A stretch of DNA of 64,000 bases from Halobacillus halophilus DSM 2266 (GTDB taxonomy: Bacteria > Bacillota > Bacilli > Bacillales > Halobacillaceae), in contig NC_017668.1 of NCBI RefSeq assembly GCF_000284515.1, forward strand, positions 1,364,001-1,428,000, in the 5' to 3' direction. The position numbers and the translations under genes are program-made. The notes below the pieces were generated by a model that saw nothing but the letters and a program-made list of their open reading frames with translations, had not been told where the DNA came from and ran no database searches. Every line of letters begins with the position of its first letter. Within the stretch, counting starts at the first letter, position 1. This document shows, piece by piece, positions 8,845 to 17,258 of this stretch.

Positions 8845-8964
8845 ATGTTAGGTATTGAAGATGTGTCTATTGCATTTGTGTGGGTCGCTACTGTGTTGTC
8901 CGCACTTGGCTGTGTCATTTACGGGGCCGTCATGTGGAATCGGGGCGGAGGTGACCGAGAGTGA
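8845..8964 (+). CDS. Small accessory membrane protein of the following symporter
   Basis: This 39-aa single-span protein starts MLGIEDVSIAFVWVATV and ends in a short Gly/Arg tail (NRGGGDRE). AAAGGAGGGCG sits 8 bases before the ATG. Its TGA overlaps the GTG start of the symporter (GTGA), a typical translational coupling. Small one-helix proteins directly upstream of sodium:solute symporter genes are known as symporter small accessory proteins. It is probably a subunit or stability factor of the carrier, though the partner gene is broken here. Confidence 0.75.
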   Translation: MLGIEDVSIAFVWVATVLSALGCVIYGAVMWNRGGGDRE

Positions 8965-10549
8965 ACCTATCTGTCTTAATTCCTTTATGTCTGGCTTATA
9001 TGGCTGTTATGTCGCTGTTAGCGTATTACGGTTATAAAAAGACAACCTCTGAAGCTGACTATCTAGTAGGCGGAAGGAATATTAACCCCGTCGTTATGGC
9101 TTTGTCCTACGGAGCTACATTTATCAGCACGTCCGCCATGGTCGGCTTTGGGGGAGTTGCTTCTATTTATGGATTAAGTCTATTGTGGCTTGCTTTCTTA
9201 AATATTGTACTGGGAATTTTCGTGGCTTTTGCTGTATTTGGCAAAAAGATACGCAGGCTCTCGCTTAAATTAGATGCTTCGACTTTCCCTTCTTTATTAG
9301 GAAAGCATTATGACTCGAAGTTCATTACGGTATTCTCAGGGGTCGTCATTTTCATCTTTATGCCTGCCTATACGAGTATTGTATTGATCGGCGGGGGACG
9401 CTTCAGGAAACCCTGTCGCTGAATTTTAATGCAGCATTACTGATTCTTGCCGTAATTATTGCTCTATACGTAATTGGTGGAGGTATTAAAGCCGTCATGT
9501 ACACCGATGCCTTTGCTGCTGTGATTATGCTCATAGGAATGGCCATCTTCTTATTTGCCAGTTATCAAGCGGTAGGGGGCATTGTGGACGGTCACCAGGC
9601 ATTGGCTTCACTCAAATCGATGGTTCCTGACTCCCTCGCATCCGAGGGCCATCAAGGCTGGACAAGTATGCCGGAACTGGGCTCGCCTATGTGGTGGACA
9701 CTTGTCAGCACGATTATTATGGGCGTTGGTATTGGGGTACTGGCACAGCCTCAGTTAGCGATGCGCTGTATGACCGTAAATAATGACCGCGCTCTTTATC
9801 GTTCTGTTCTTGTGGGTGGAATTTTTATCTTTTTCATGACAGGAGCGGCTTACATGATCGGTCCGCTCAGCAATGTTTATTTTATGGAAACGGCTGGACA
9901 ACTATCGATTAGTGTAGCGGGTGGAAATCCTGACCTTGTTATTCCAAAGTTCATTAACACACTCATGCCCGGTTGGTTTATCTATGTATTTACGCTCACT
10001 CTTCTGTCAGCAACGATTTCTACCGTAAGTTCTCTTATCCATGTACAGGCAAGTGCATTTGGTGAAGATATTTTGAAAACATTGGGCATCCGGTCCGTAT
10101 TAGGAAATGTGATCAGCCCAGCACGTCTTGGTGTCATTGTTGGTGTCATTTTATCTGTGATACTCGCTTATCTTTTACCAGGTGGAGTCATCGCTCAGGC
10201 CACCGCTTTCTGGTTCGGGATTTGCGCTGCCGGATTCCTGCCTGCGTTAGTGGGAGCGTTTTATTGGAAGAAAGCTTCCCGTGCAGGAGCAGTTTACAGT
10301 ATTATGACCGGGTTTGGAGTCAGCATGTTCGGTTTCTTATTTTTGAATGAAAAGCAGTCAGTAGCCTTTGGTCTTTCTGAGGCCCTTTTTGGGAAAGGCT
10401 ATCTTCTTGCTTATCCCTGGACCCATGTAGATCCACTGTTTTATGCTTTACCTCTCTCAACAGCTGTGTTTATTGGTGTAAGTTTGTTCACTTCAAATAG
10501 TCAGATTGAAGAGGAGAGCATTCAAACGGAAAGGGTAAACGCACGATAG
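8961..10549 (+). pseudogene. Sodium:solute symporter (SSS family), frameshifted
   Basis: The two parts (8961-9422 and about 9405-10549) together give a full-length SSS carrier of about 530 aa. The N-terminal part has the YLVGGRNINPVVMALSYGAT region. After FIFMPAYTSIVLIGGGRF the frame shifts near 9404 by the loss of one base, giving a short wrong tail and a stop. Homology resumes in another frame (QETLSLNFNAALL) and continues to the end. The rest is well preserved, so the mutation is recent or a sequencing error. Its place inside the hpa region suggests uptake of 4-hydroxyphenylacetate or a related aromatic acid. If the frameshift is real, that uptake is lost or taken over by another carrier. 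Confidence 0.8.
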
Positions 10550-10560
10550 CCTAGTAATAT

Positions 10561-10595
10561 AAAAAGAACTTCCGACAGGTTTGGAAGTTCTTTTT
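10561..10595 (+). terminator. Rho-independent terminator after the symporter
   Basis: AAAAAGAACTTCC pairs with GGAAGTTCTTTTT around a 9-base loop, with a T run at the 3' side. Confidence 0.85.
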
Positions 10596-10608
10596 ATTAG
10601 ATAAACAC

Positions 10609-10644
10609 AAAAACTGCCTGGAGAAGGATCCCCAAGCAGTTTTT
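10609..10644 (-). terminator. Hairpin between the convergent symporter and LysR genes
   Basis: AAAAACTGC and GCAGTTTTT form a stem flanked by A/T runs on both sides. It lies about 85 bases beyond the LysR stop and can serve either strand. Confidence 0.6.
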
Positions 10645-10728
10645 ATGATAAACATGTAAATGATACCCACAGGAGTTATCCTATCAAACGATAAGACTCA
10701 CTACCGGCATTGCAATCATTCTCCTGCT

Positions 10729-11667
10729 TCAATTCTTATCTACAGTGAATAGATGATCGATAACTGGATTTTCTAAGGAAGTCTTGTTTACTTCGAACAA
10801 TCGAAGCAGCCTTCGGGAAGCTTTCGTTAAATATCGGTCTTTATGCCAGATAATCGCAGCTTCCGCTTCAATATCCGCATTTCTAAACTCATAGCTCTTG
10901 ATATTAGAAAAAAAGAACGCTTCCAAAGTAGAGCGCGGAACAATGGATGCTCCCATTCCATTAGCTACGAGCGATAATAGCATGGTTGGATCTGGGCATT
11001 CACAAATCACATTAGGGTCAAACCCATGCTTCCTGCATTCATCCACGATCAATTCAAATTGTCCCATACCGCTGATGCGGTGCAATAGCATTAACGGAAT
11101 ACCTTTTAAGTCCTCGACCTCCACTTCTGCAGTATCTGCCGGGAACACGTCCCAGTAGGCAGGGGTCACTAATACATAAGGTTCAGGAGAGAGAGGGATC
11201 AATTCAAATTCATCCCGTTCAATTGGCAGGCGGACAACGGCCATTTCAATTTCCCGTCTTCGAATACATTCGGCCAGAAAGTAGGTATCTCCTTCTCTAA
11301 GTTGATAGGTCAGTTGGGGATATTGCTGTCTCATTTGATTTAACGGACCTGTTAAGGACGAAAAGCATGATTTGTTGGAACCTATTTGAAGAGTACCTGT
11401 AATTCCTTCATGGGTCTCCTTAACTTCCACAATCGTTTCCTCTAACTCGTTAAGAATCTGACCTGCTTTTTGGTAGAGCACTTCTCCTGCGCTTGTTAAT
11501 TCGAGTTTACGGCCATGACGGTCAAACAGCTTCAGGTCAAGTTCTTCCTCTATCAATTTAATTTGCTGGCTGAGAGGAGGCTGAGCCATATGCAGCTTTT
11601 TTGCTGCTTTGGTTACTTGCCCTTCCTCAGCCACTGTGCGAAAGTATCGCAATTGCTTAATATCCAT
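10729..11667 (-). CDS. LysR-family transcriptional regulator
   Basis: This 312-aa LysR-type regulator begins MDIKQLRYFRTVAEEGQVTKAA. The N-terminal winged helix-turn-helix contains LHMAQPPLSQQIKLIEEEL, and an effector-binding domain follows (GTLQIGSNKSC to the C terminus). The start at 11667 is chosen because GGGGGAG lies just upstream and the family always starts at this point; a longer open frame upstream has no support. It is divergent from hpaE and sits between the two halves of the hpa cluster, so it is the likely regulator of hpa genes, taking the place of the AraC-type HpaA of enterobacteria. The inducer is unknown; a pathway aromatic acid is expected. Confidence 0.87.
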   Translation of the reverse strand: MDIKQLRYFRTVAEEGQVTKAAKKLHMAQPPLSQQIKLIEEELDLKLFDRHGRKLELTSAGEVLYQKAGQILNELEETIVEVKETHEGITGTLQIGSNKSCFSSLTGPLNQMRQQYPQLTYQLREGDTYFLAECIRRREIEMAVVRLPIERDEFELIPLSPEPYVLVTPAYWDVFPADTAEVEVEDLKGIPLMLLHRISGMGQFELIVDECRKHGFDPNVICECPDPTMLLSLVANGMGASIVPRSTLEAFFFSNIKSYEFRNADIEAEAAIIWHKDRYLTKASRRLLRLFEVNKTSLENPVIDHLFTVDKN

Positions 11668-11773
11668 TGTTCTCCCCCGTTCACTATGTATATGAAAATC
11701 ATATGGAATATAGATATTATAGATATTTTTAATATAGAAAAGCCTGTGTGATAATTTGAATATACAAACTTTA

Positions 11774-11785
11774 GCAAATATTTGC
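11774..11785. promoter_or_regulatory. Palindrome in the LysR-hpaE intergenic region
   Basis: GCAAATATTTGC is a perfect 12-bp palindrome within a very AT-rich 176-base divergent region. LysR proteins bind partly symmetric T-N11-A boxes in such regions, so this is a candidate operator. Confidence 0.4.
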
Positions 11786-11813
11786 AAATTTAGCCTGCAG
11801 CTAAGAAGTATTT

Positions 11814-11829
11814 TTGAAAGCGCTATCAA
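11814..11829 (+). promoter_or_regulatory. Consensus cre site upstream of hpaE
   Basis: TTGAAAGCGCTATCAA matches the CcpA cre consensus at all 16 positions. It ends about 4 bases before the GGGGG ribosome binding site of hpaE, so it lies in the promoter-downstream or leader region, where CcpA binding usually represses. Confidence 0.8.
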
Positions 11830-11843
11830 ATAGGGGGATAAGC

Positions 11844-13367
11844 ATGAGTGAACTTACTTTATCAGATATTAACCAGGCAGGAAAACGTGTGATCAAAGAA
11901 GTGAAAGATGTTCAGCTTTACATTGATGGAGCTTTTGTAGATGCGGAAAGTCATAAGCAATTTGATAATTATAACCCTTTTACGAATGAAAAGATCAATA
12001 AAGTGGCTTCTGGAGCGGAAGCGGATATAGACAAAGCGGTGAAAGCTGCAAGGAAAGCTTTTAAGGGAGAGTGGGGAAACCTTTCTCAAAATGAACGGTT
12101 AAGCTACATTTACAAAATTGCAGACTTGATTGATGAGCATATTGAGGAAATTGCTCCGCTTGAATCCTACGATACTGGTCTGCCGATCAGCCAAACGAAA
12201 AAAATGGTCGCTCGCGCTGCTCAGAATTTCAGATTTTACGCAGAGATGGTGAAAAGCCGTCTGGTCGGGGATGCCTACCAGGTGGATCATGACTTTCTCA
12301 ACTACACGATTCACAAGCCCGTTGGAGTAGCGGGGTTAATCACACCCTGGAACGCACCATTCATGCTTGAGACGTGGAAGATTGCACCAGCGCTGGCTAC
12401 CGGAAATACAGTCGTTCTAAAACCGGCCGAATGGTCACCGCTTACAGCGAATCGCTTAGCGGAAATTATTGATAAGGCTGGTCTTCCAGACGGTGTCTTT
12501 AACGTTGTTCATGGATATGGAGAGACGGCCGGGGCATCGTTAGTCGCTCATGAAGATGTGGAGCTGATCTCGTTTACAGGAGAAACGGCGACAGGATCTG
12601 AGATTATGAAAAATGGCGCGGACACGCTCAAACGCTTTTCGATGGAGTTAGGAGGGAAGTCCCCAATCATCGTGTTTGATGATGCAGACTTTGAACGGGC
12701 CATCGATGCCTGCACGTGGGGGATCTTCTCCTTTAACGGGGAACGATGCACGGCAAACTCGAGATTATATGTCCACGAAGACATCGCTTCCGATTTTATC
12801 GCCGCTCTAAAAGATCGAGTGGAGAACATTGTTGTCGGTGACCCCATGAAAGATGATACTCAGGTCGGCCCGTTAATTCATACGAAACACTATGAAAGTG
12901 TGAAAAGCTATCTGGAACTGGCAAAAGAAGAAGGGTGTCAGGTGATCAGCGGATCGGTGCCGGAAGAACACAGCCGCGGCAATTTTGTAGCGCCAACGCT
13001 GCTTCTTAATGCAGATACATCGATGAGAGTGGTACAGGAAGAGATTTTTGGTCCAGTAATTGCTGTGATGACCTTCAAAGATGAAGCGGAAGCGGTTGAT
13101 CTAGCGAATAATGTTCGTTACGGACTGGCGGGCTATGTGTGGACGAAAGATCTTCAGCGCGGTCACCGGGTTGCGCAGGCGGTGGACGCTGGAATGTTGT
13201 GGATCAACTCTCAGAATGTGCGGGATTTGAGGACTCCTTTCGGTGGATCCAAGCACAGTGGAATTGGTCGAGAGGGCGGACATTATGCTTTTGAATTTTA
13301 TACAGAAGTGCAAATCATCCATGTAGCGCTCGGAGATCACCGTATCCCGCAATTCGGAAAAAAATAA
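11844..13367 (+). CDS. hpaE: 5-carboxymethyl-2-hydroxymuconate semialdehyde dehydrogenase
   Basis: This is an NAD-dependent aldehyde dehydrogenase (507 aa) that oxidises the extradiol ring-cleavage product of homoprotocatechuate. The catalytic Cys is in FNGERCTANS and the general-base Glu is in MELGGKSP. The NAD-binding stretch ITPWNAPFML and the C-terminal [13 protein letters not shown] are family hallmarks. The ATG at 11844 follows GGGGGAT; an in-frame ATG at 11814 lies inside the cre site and has no ribosome binding site. It is the first gene of a tight operon running hpaE-B-D-C-ribF-like-dapA-like, with gaps under 25 bases except before hpaC (29 bases). Confidence 0.88.
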   Translation: MSELTLSDINQAGKRVIKEVKDVQLYIDGAFVDAESHKQFDNYNPFTNEKINKVASGAEADIDKAVKAARKAFKGEWGNLSQNERLSYIYKIADLIDEHIEEIAPLESYDTGLPISQTKKMVARAAQNFRFYAEMVKSRLVGDAYQVDHDFLNYTIHKPVGVAGLITPWNAPFMLETWKIAPALATGNTVVLKPAEWSPLTANRLAEIIDKAGLPDGVFNVVHGYGETAGASLVAHEDVELISFTGETATGSEIMKNGADTLKRFSMELGGKSPIIVFDDADFERAIDACTWGIFSFNGERCTANSRLYVHEDIASDFIAALKDRVENIVVGDPMKDDTQVGPLIHTKHYESVKSYLELAKEEGCQVISGSVPEEHSRGNFVAPTLLLNADTSMRVVQEEIFGPVIAVMTFKDEAEAVDLANNVRYGLAGYVWTKDLQRGHRVAQAVDAGMLWINSQNVRDLRTPFGGSKHSGIGREGGHYAFEFYTEVQIIHVALGDHRIPQFGKK

Positions 13368-13385
13368 TCAAGGAGGAATTTATTT

Positions 13386-14861
13386 ATGCCAGCGAAAACA
13401 GGTGCTCAATATAAAGAGAAGTTAAAAAATGCTAAGAATAACATCTATATTCACGGTGAGCGTGTCGAGGATCCAACCACTCATCCTGCTTTTAAAAATG
13501 TCGTCCAGTCCATGGCCGAATTATATGACCTCCAATATGAGAAGTCTGAAAAAATGCTCTACACCTCTCCTCAAACGGGCGACAAAGTAGGAATGTCTTT
13601 TTACAGGCCGGAAACCATCGATGATTTGATCAAGCGTCGGGAAGCGATCCAGGAATGGGCACGCCTTTCCGGAGGATTGATGGGACGATCCCCTGACTAT
13701 TTGAATGCAGAAGTAATGGCAATGGGAGTAGCCAATGACTTGTTTGGCGAAGATGACCCGATGTTTGCCGAGAATGCCAAAAATTATTATGACTATGCGC
13801 GGGAAAATGATATCAGCTTGACGCACACCCTGATTCACCCGCAAGTGAACCGTCAAAAAGCCCAGCACGAGCAAAAGGATGCCAATGTAGCGCTTCACCT
13901 CGTTGAGAAACGCTCCGACGGAATCATTGTCGACGGTGCACGTTTACTTGCTACGCAGGGCGGGATTACCGATGAGATCCTCGTCTTCCCTTCAACCGTT
14001 AAAAAGGCTGGCGAGCTCGATGATCCGTATTCTCTTGCCTTTGTGGTACCAAACAATACGCCAGGGCTTAAGTTCATCAGCCGTGAATCCTTTGATAACG
14101 GTAAAAATACCTGGGATCACCCATTAAGCAGCCGTTTTGAAGAGGGCGATGCCATTGTTTACTTTGATCTTGTGTTCGTTCCATGGGAAAAGGTTTTTGT
14201 TTGCGGCAATTCTTCCATTTGTAACCGCACGTTCACAGAGACCAACGCTGTGGTGCATATGTCTCACCAGGTCGTAGCTAAGAACGTGGTCAAAACGGAA
14301 TTCGTGCTTGGGGTTGTTTTGAATCTGATGGAATCCATCGGTATCGACAAGTTCCAGCACGTCCAGGACAAAGGTACCGAAATTATGCTGGCGCTTGAAA
14401 CGATGAAGTCTCACCTTTTCAGGGCCGAGCATAATGCCAAGCTTGATAAATGGGGCACGATGACCCCTGACTTTGATGCTTTGAACGCGGCTAGGAACTG
14501 GTATCCGAGAATTTATCCGCGTCTTGTAGAAATCCTTCGAATACTAGGAGCCTCCGGACTGATGGGCATTCCAACCGAAGAGGATTTCCATCACGAAGAA
14601 ATTGGACCGATTGTCAATCGCGCGCTGCAGTCTAAGAATATGGAAGGCTATGAACGTGTGAAACTCTTCCGCCTTGCGTGGGATCTCACGATGAGTGCCT
14701 TTGGCAGCAGGCAGACGCACTATGAATATTACTTCTTCGGCGATCCTGTGAAAATGGGGATGACTTACTTTGAACAGTTCAACAAAGAACCATATAAGGA
14801 TTACGTACAGGATTTCCTGGAGCAAGTAAAAACGTCCAAACCAAACTATACAAACGTATAA
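13386..14861 (+). CDS. hpaB: 4-hydroxyphenylacetate 3-monooxygenase, oxygenase component
   Basis: This FADH2-dependent aromatic hydroxylase (491 aa) turns 4-hydroxyphenylacetate into 3,4-dihydroxyphenylacetate. Family stretches include the N-terminal GAQYKEKL, the region around GRSPDYLNAEVMAMG, HTLIHPQVNRQ, DGIIVDGARLLATQG and the C-terminal GSRQTHYEYYFFGDP. AAGGAGG precedes the ATG. The reductase partner HpaC is two genes downstream in the same operon. Confidence 0.92.
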   Translation: MPAKTGAQYKEKLKNAKNNIYIHGERVEDPTTHPAFKNVVQSMAELYDLQYEKSEKMLYTSPQTGDKVGMSFYRPETIDDLIKRREAIQEWARLSGGLMGRSPDYLNAEVMAMGVANDLFGEDDPMFAENAKNYYDYARENDISLTHTLIHPQVNRQKAQHEQKDANVALHLVEKRSDGIIVDGARLLATQGGITDEILVFPSTVKKAGELDDPYSLAFVVPNNTPGLKFISRESFDNGKNTWDHPLSSRFEEGDAIVYFDLVFVPWEKVFVCGNSSICNRTFTETNAVVHMSHQVVAKNVVKTEFVLGVVLNLMESIGIDKFQHVQDKGTEIMLALETMKSHLFRAEHNAKLDKWGTMTPDFDALNAARNWYPRIYPRLVEILRILGASGLMGIPTEEDFHHEEIGPIVNRALQSKNMEGYERVKLFRLAWDLTMSAFGSRQTHYEYYFFGDPVKMGMTYFEQFNKEPYKDYVQDFLEQVKTSKPNYTNV

Positions 14862-14873
14862 GGAGTGAAGACA

Positions 14874-15854
14874 ATGGATTTTGATATCATCCGTGCGGGC
14901 CGGGCCGTTTTACATGTCACAGACTTAGAGAAATCAAGAGCTTTCTATGAAGCTCTTGGTTTCATAGAAACAGCGTCAGATGATGAACAAATTTTTTTCC
15001 GGGGGCTTGAAGAGCATAATCACCATAGTCTTGTTCTGAAGAAAAGAGAGAGTCCTGCTGTAGAAGTGATCAGCTATAAAGTGAAATCTGAGAAAGACAT
15101 CGATCAATTGGCTGCTTTCTATGAGAAGCAGGGCACCGAATTGAAATGGATGGAAGCAGGGTCCCAAGAAGCCGTTGGGCGCGCGCTGAGAATTCAGGAT
15201 CCATCTGGTTTACCTGTAGAGTACTATGCGGAAATGGATCAGGCGGAACGAATGATTCAGAAGTATCACCATCATAAAGGTGCAAAAGTGCAGCGGATTG
15301 ACCATTTTAACTGCATGGTTACCGATGTAGAAAAAGCATACGATCATTATATCAATCAGTTAGGCTTTGCCTGTTCGGAATATACCGAAGGGGAAGAAAA
15401 GAAAATCTGGGCAGCCTGGCTGCACCGTAAACCAAGTGTCCACGATGTAGCTTATATGAATGGTCTTGGACCAAGGCTCCACCATATCGGTTTCTGGTTA
15501 AAAGACCCGATGAATTTGATCGATGGCTGTGATGTGCTTGCATCGATGGGTTACGGTCCAGCGATTGAACGCGGTCCTGGACGGCACGGTTTATCCAATG
15601 CGCTCTTTCTTTACTTGCGGGATCCGGATGGTCATCGTATCGAACTCTATAACGGAGATTATTTAACAAGTGACCCTGACTTCAAACCGGTCCGCTGGGA
15701 TCTGGATGACCCAATGCGTCAGACGTTTTGGGGACACGAAGCACCAGACAGCTGGTTTGATGAAGCCTCAGAAGTCCTCGATGTTCATTCCAATAAAAAA
15801 GTAACGCTGACAGAGCCGAAATTGAAAAAACGCAAGCCGACGTTTGTAACTTGA
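14874..15854 (+). CDS. hpaD: 3,4-dihydroxyphenylacetate 2,3-dioxygenase (type I extradiol)
   Basis: This two-domain vicinal-oxygen-chelate dioxygenase (326 aa) cleaves homoprotocatechuate. The N-terminal module starts with GRAVLHVTDLEKSRAFYEAL. In the C-terminal module the metal ligands are expected at His in RIDHFNCMV, His in LHHIGFWL and Glu in DGHRIELYNGDY. It matches the Gram-positive HpaD type (VOC fold) rather than the E. coli LigB-fold enzyme. The ATG at 14874 is chosen because an upstream in-frame GTG lies within the AAGGAG. Confidence 0.9.
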   Translation: MDFDIIRAGRAVLHVTDLEKSRAFYEALGFIETASDDEQIFFRGLEEHNHHSLVLKKRESPAVEVISYKVKSEKDIDQLAAFYEKQGTELKWMEAGSQEAVGRALRIQDPSGLPVEYYAEMDQAERMIQKYHHHKGAKVQRIDHFNCMVTDVEKAYDHYINQLGFACSEYTEGEEKKIWAAWLHRKPSVHDVAYMNGLGPRLHHIGFWLKDPMNLIDGCDVLASMGYGPAIERGPGRHGLSNALFLYLRDPDGHRIELYNGDYLTSDPDFKPVRWDLDDPMRQTFWGHEAPDSWFDEASEVLDVHSNKKVTLTEPKLKKRKPTFVT

Positions 15855-15883
15855 GTAAGAAAAATTAACTAGAGGTGATGAGG

Positions 15884-16342
15884 ATGGACAATCGAATGTT
15901 CCGAACAGCCATGGGGAAGTTTACGACGGGAGTAACGGTGATTGTGGCAGAAGTTGATGGGCAGGTGCATGGCATGACCGCCAATGCGTTTATGTCAGTC
16001 TCCCTTGATCCGAAGCTTATTCTGGTTTCCATCGACAAAAAAGCCAAAATGAATGAAGTGATTCAAAGGTCTAATCAATTCACCGTTAATATTCTCTCTG
16101 GCAATCAAAAGGAAATGTCGATGATTTTTGCAGGCCAAATTAAAGAAGATAAACAGGTGGAATTTGAAACGGTCGAAGGTCTTCCCGTCATTAAAGATTC
16201 CCTTGTCAGCCTTGTATGTAATGTCTATCAGGACCATGAGGCAGGGGACCACACCCTTTATATAGGCGAAGTGATCAATTTAAATGTTCAAGATGGGGAC
16301 CCGCTTGCGTTTTACGAAGGTAAATACATGCAAATGACATAA
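15884..16342 (+). CDS. hpaC: Flavin reductase, 4-HPA monooxygenase reductase component
   Basis: This 152-aa NAD(P)H:flavin oxidoreductase of the HpaC/flavin-reductase-like family supplies FADH2 to HpaB. The N terminus (FRTAMGKFTTGVTVI) and the conserved HGMTANAFMSVSLDPKLILVS region are typical, as is GDHTLYIGEV near the C terminus. Two earlier in-frame starts fall inside the AGAGGTG, so the ATG at 15884 is preferred. Confidence 0.9.
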   Translation: MDNRMFRTAMGKFTTGVTVIVAEVDGQVHGMTANAFMSVSLDPKLILVSIDKKAKMNEVIQRSNQFTVNILSGNQKEMSMIFAGQIKEDKQVEFETVEGLPVIKDSLVSLVCNVYQDHEAGDHTLYIGEVINLNVQDGDPLAFYEGKYMQMT

Positions 16343-16360
16343 CGAAGGAGGAGGGCAAAG

Positions 16361-17236
16361 ATGATCACTATCGCTATCACACACCCGATTGCACCATCCA
16401 TTCAAGAGAACAGTCCGTCCTGTGTCCTGGCTTTAGGATTCTTTGACGGTGTGCACTTAGGCCATCAGAAGATTATTCGTACAGCGAAGAAGATAGCTAA
16501 AGATAAGGGGTTAAAACTTGCAGCTATGACCTTTGCCCAACATCCCTCTTCGGTTATTCCGAAAGGCCCGACTATTACTAGATTTATAACGCCGCTTTCT
16601 GCAAAAGCGAAAATCTTTGAGCAGCTTGGCGTTGATATCCTTTATGTTGTTGATTTTACCAAGGAGCTGGCCCAAGTTCCTCACCAGCAATTTGTGGATC
16701 AATATCTATGCGGACTCAACAGTAAGCACGTCGTTGCCGGATTTGATTATAAATATGGATTCAAAGGCAAGGGTGATATGAATCAACTGCCTGTAGATAG
16801 TAAAGGGCGATTTGGAATCACGACGGTTTCAAAATTTGAGAAGCATGAGCAAAAAGTAAGCTCTACTCTTTTGAGGACGCTTATTTCTACGGGCAGGGTT
16901 GAAGAGGTTCCCCACTATCTCGGAAAAAGCTATGAAATGGCGGGCAAAGCGGAAGGCAAAGGAAAAACCTGTACATTTTCTTTTGACCCTTCTTACTATA
17001 TGCCGGTCCCCGGGCATTACGAAGTGACCGTAAAGAGTGATCTATATCAAGCGAAAGGGATGTGTGAGATCAAATCGATTTACAGTCCGGGAGAGCTTAC
17101 GGTCACCTTGTTTGAGGACACTCTATACCAAGATTTTGAGAATGCCACGCTGCAGTGGAACAATTTCATTGCCGACTTTGAAATGGACATTCTTCATGCC
17201 CAGGGAGATTTACGAGAATTAGAGATGAGTATGTAA
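16361..17236 (+). CDS. RibF-like FMN adenylyltransferase with degenerate kinase domain
   Basis: This 291-aa protein is homologous to the bifunctional riboflavin kinase/FAD synthetase RibF. The N-terminal nucleotidyltransferase half is well kept: GFFDGVHLGHQKII, TFAQHPSSVIP and VAGFDYKYGFKGKGD are diagnostic, and SSTLLRTLISTG closes the domain. The C-terminal half keeps the spacing of the kinase domain (YLGKSYEMAGKAEGKGK, PGHYEV) but lacks the GFPTAN motif that binds ATP and Mg in riboflavin kinases. It should therefore make FAD from FMN but not phosphorylate riboflavin. It sits directly after hpaC, with AAGGAGGAGG upstream, so it probably boosts the FAD supply for HpaB/HpaC. The housekeeping RibF should lie elsewhere. 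Confidence 0.78.
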   Translation: MITIAITHPIAPSIQENSPSCVLALGFFDGVHLGHQKIIRTAKKIAKDKGLKLAAMTFAQHPSSVIPKGPTITRFITPLSAKAKIFEQLGVDILYVVDFTKELAQVPHQQFVDQYLCGLNSKHVVAGFDYKYGFKGKGDMNQLPVDSKGRFGITTVSKFEKHEQKVSSTLLRTLISTGRVEEVPHYLGKSYEMAGKAEGKGKTCTFSFDPSYYMPVPGHYEVTVKSDLYQAKGMCEIKSIYSPGELTVTLFEDTLYQDFENATLQWNNFIADFEMDILHAQGDLRELEMSM

Positions 17237-17258
17237 ATCACGAGAAGGAGGAGATAGG

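Noticed and set aside
11668-11829. 54-residue N-terminal extension of the LysR regulator
   Set aside because: The helix-turn-helix protein family starts at MDIKQLRYF, and GGGGGAG supports that start.
11814-11843. N-terminal extension of HpaE from an earlier ATG
   Set aside because: It overlaps the cre site, has no ribosome binding site and adds residues absent from the family.
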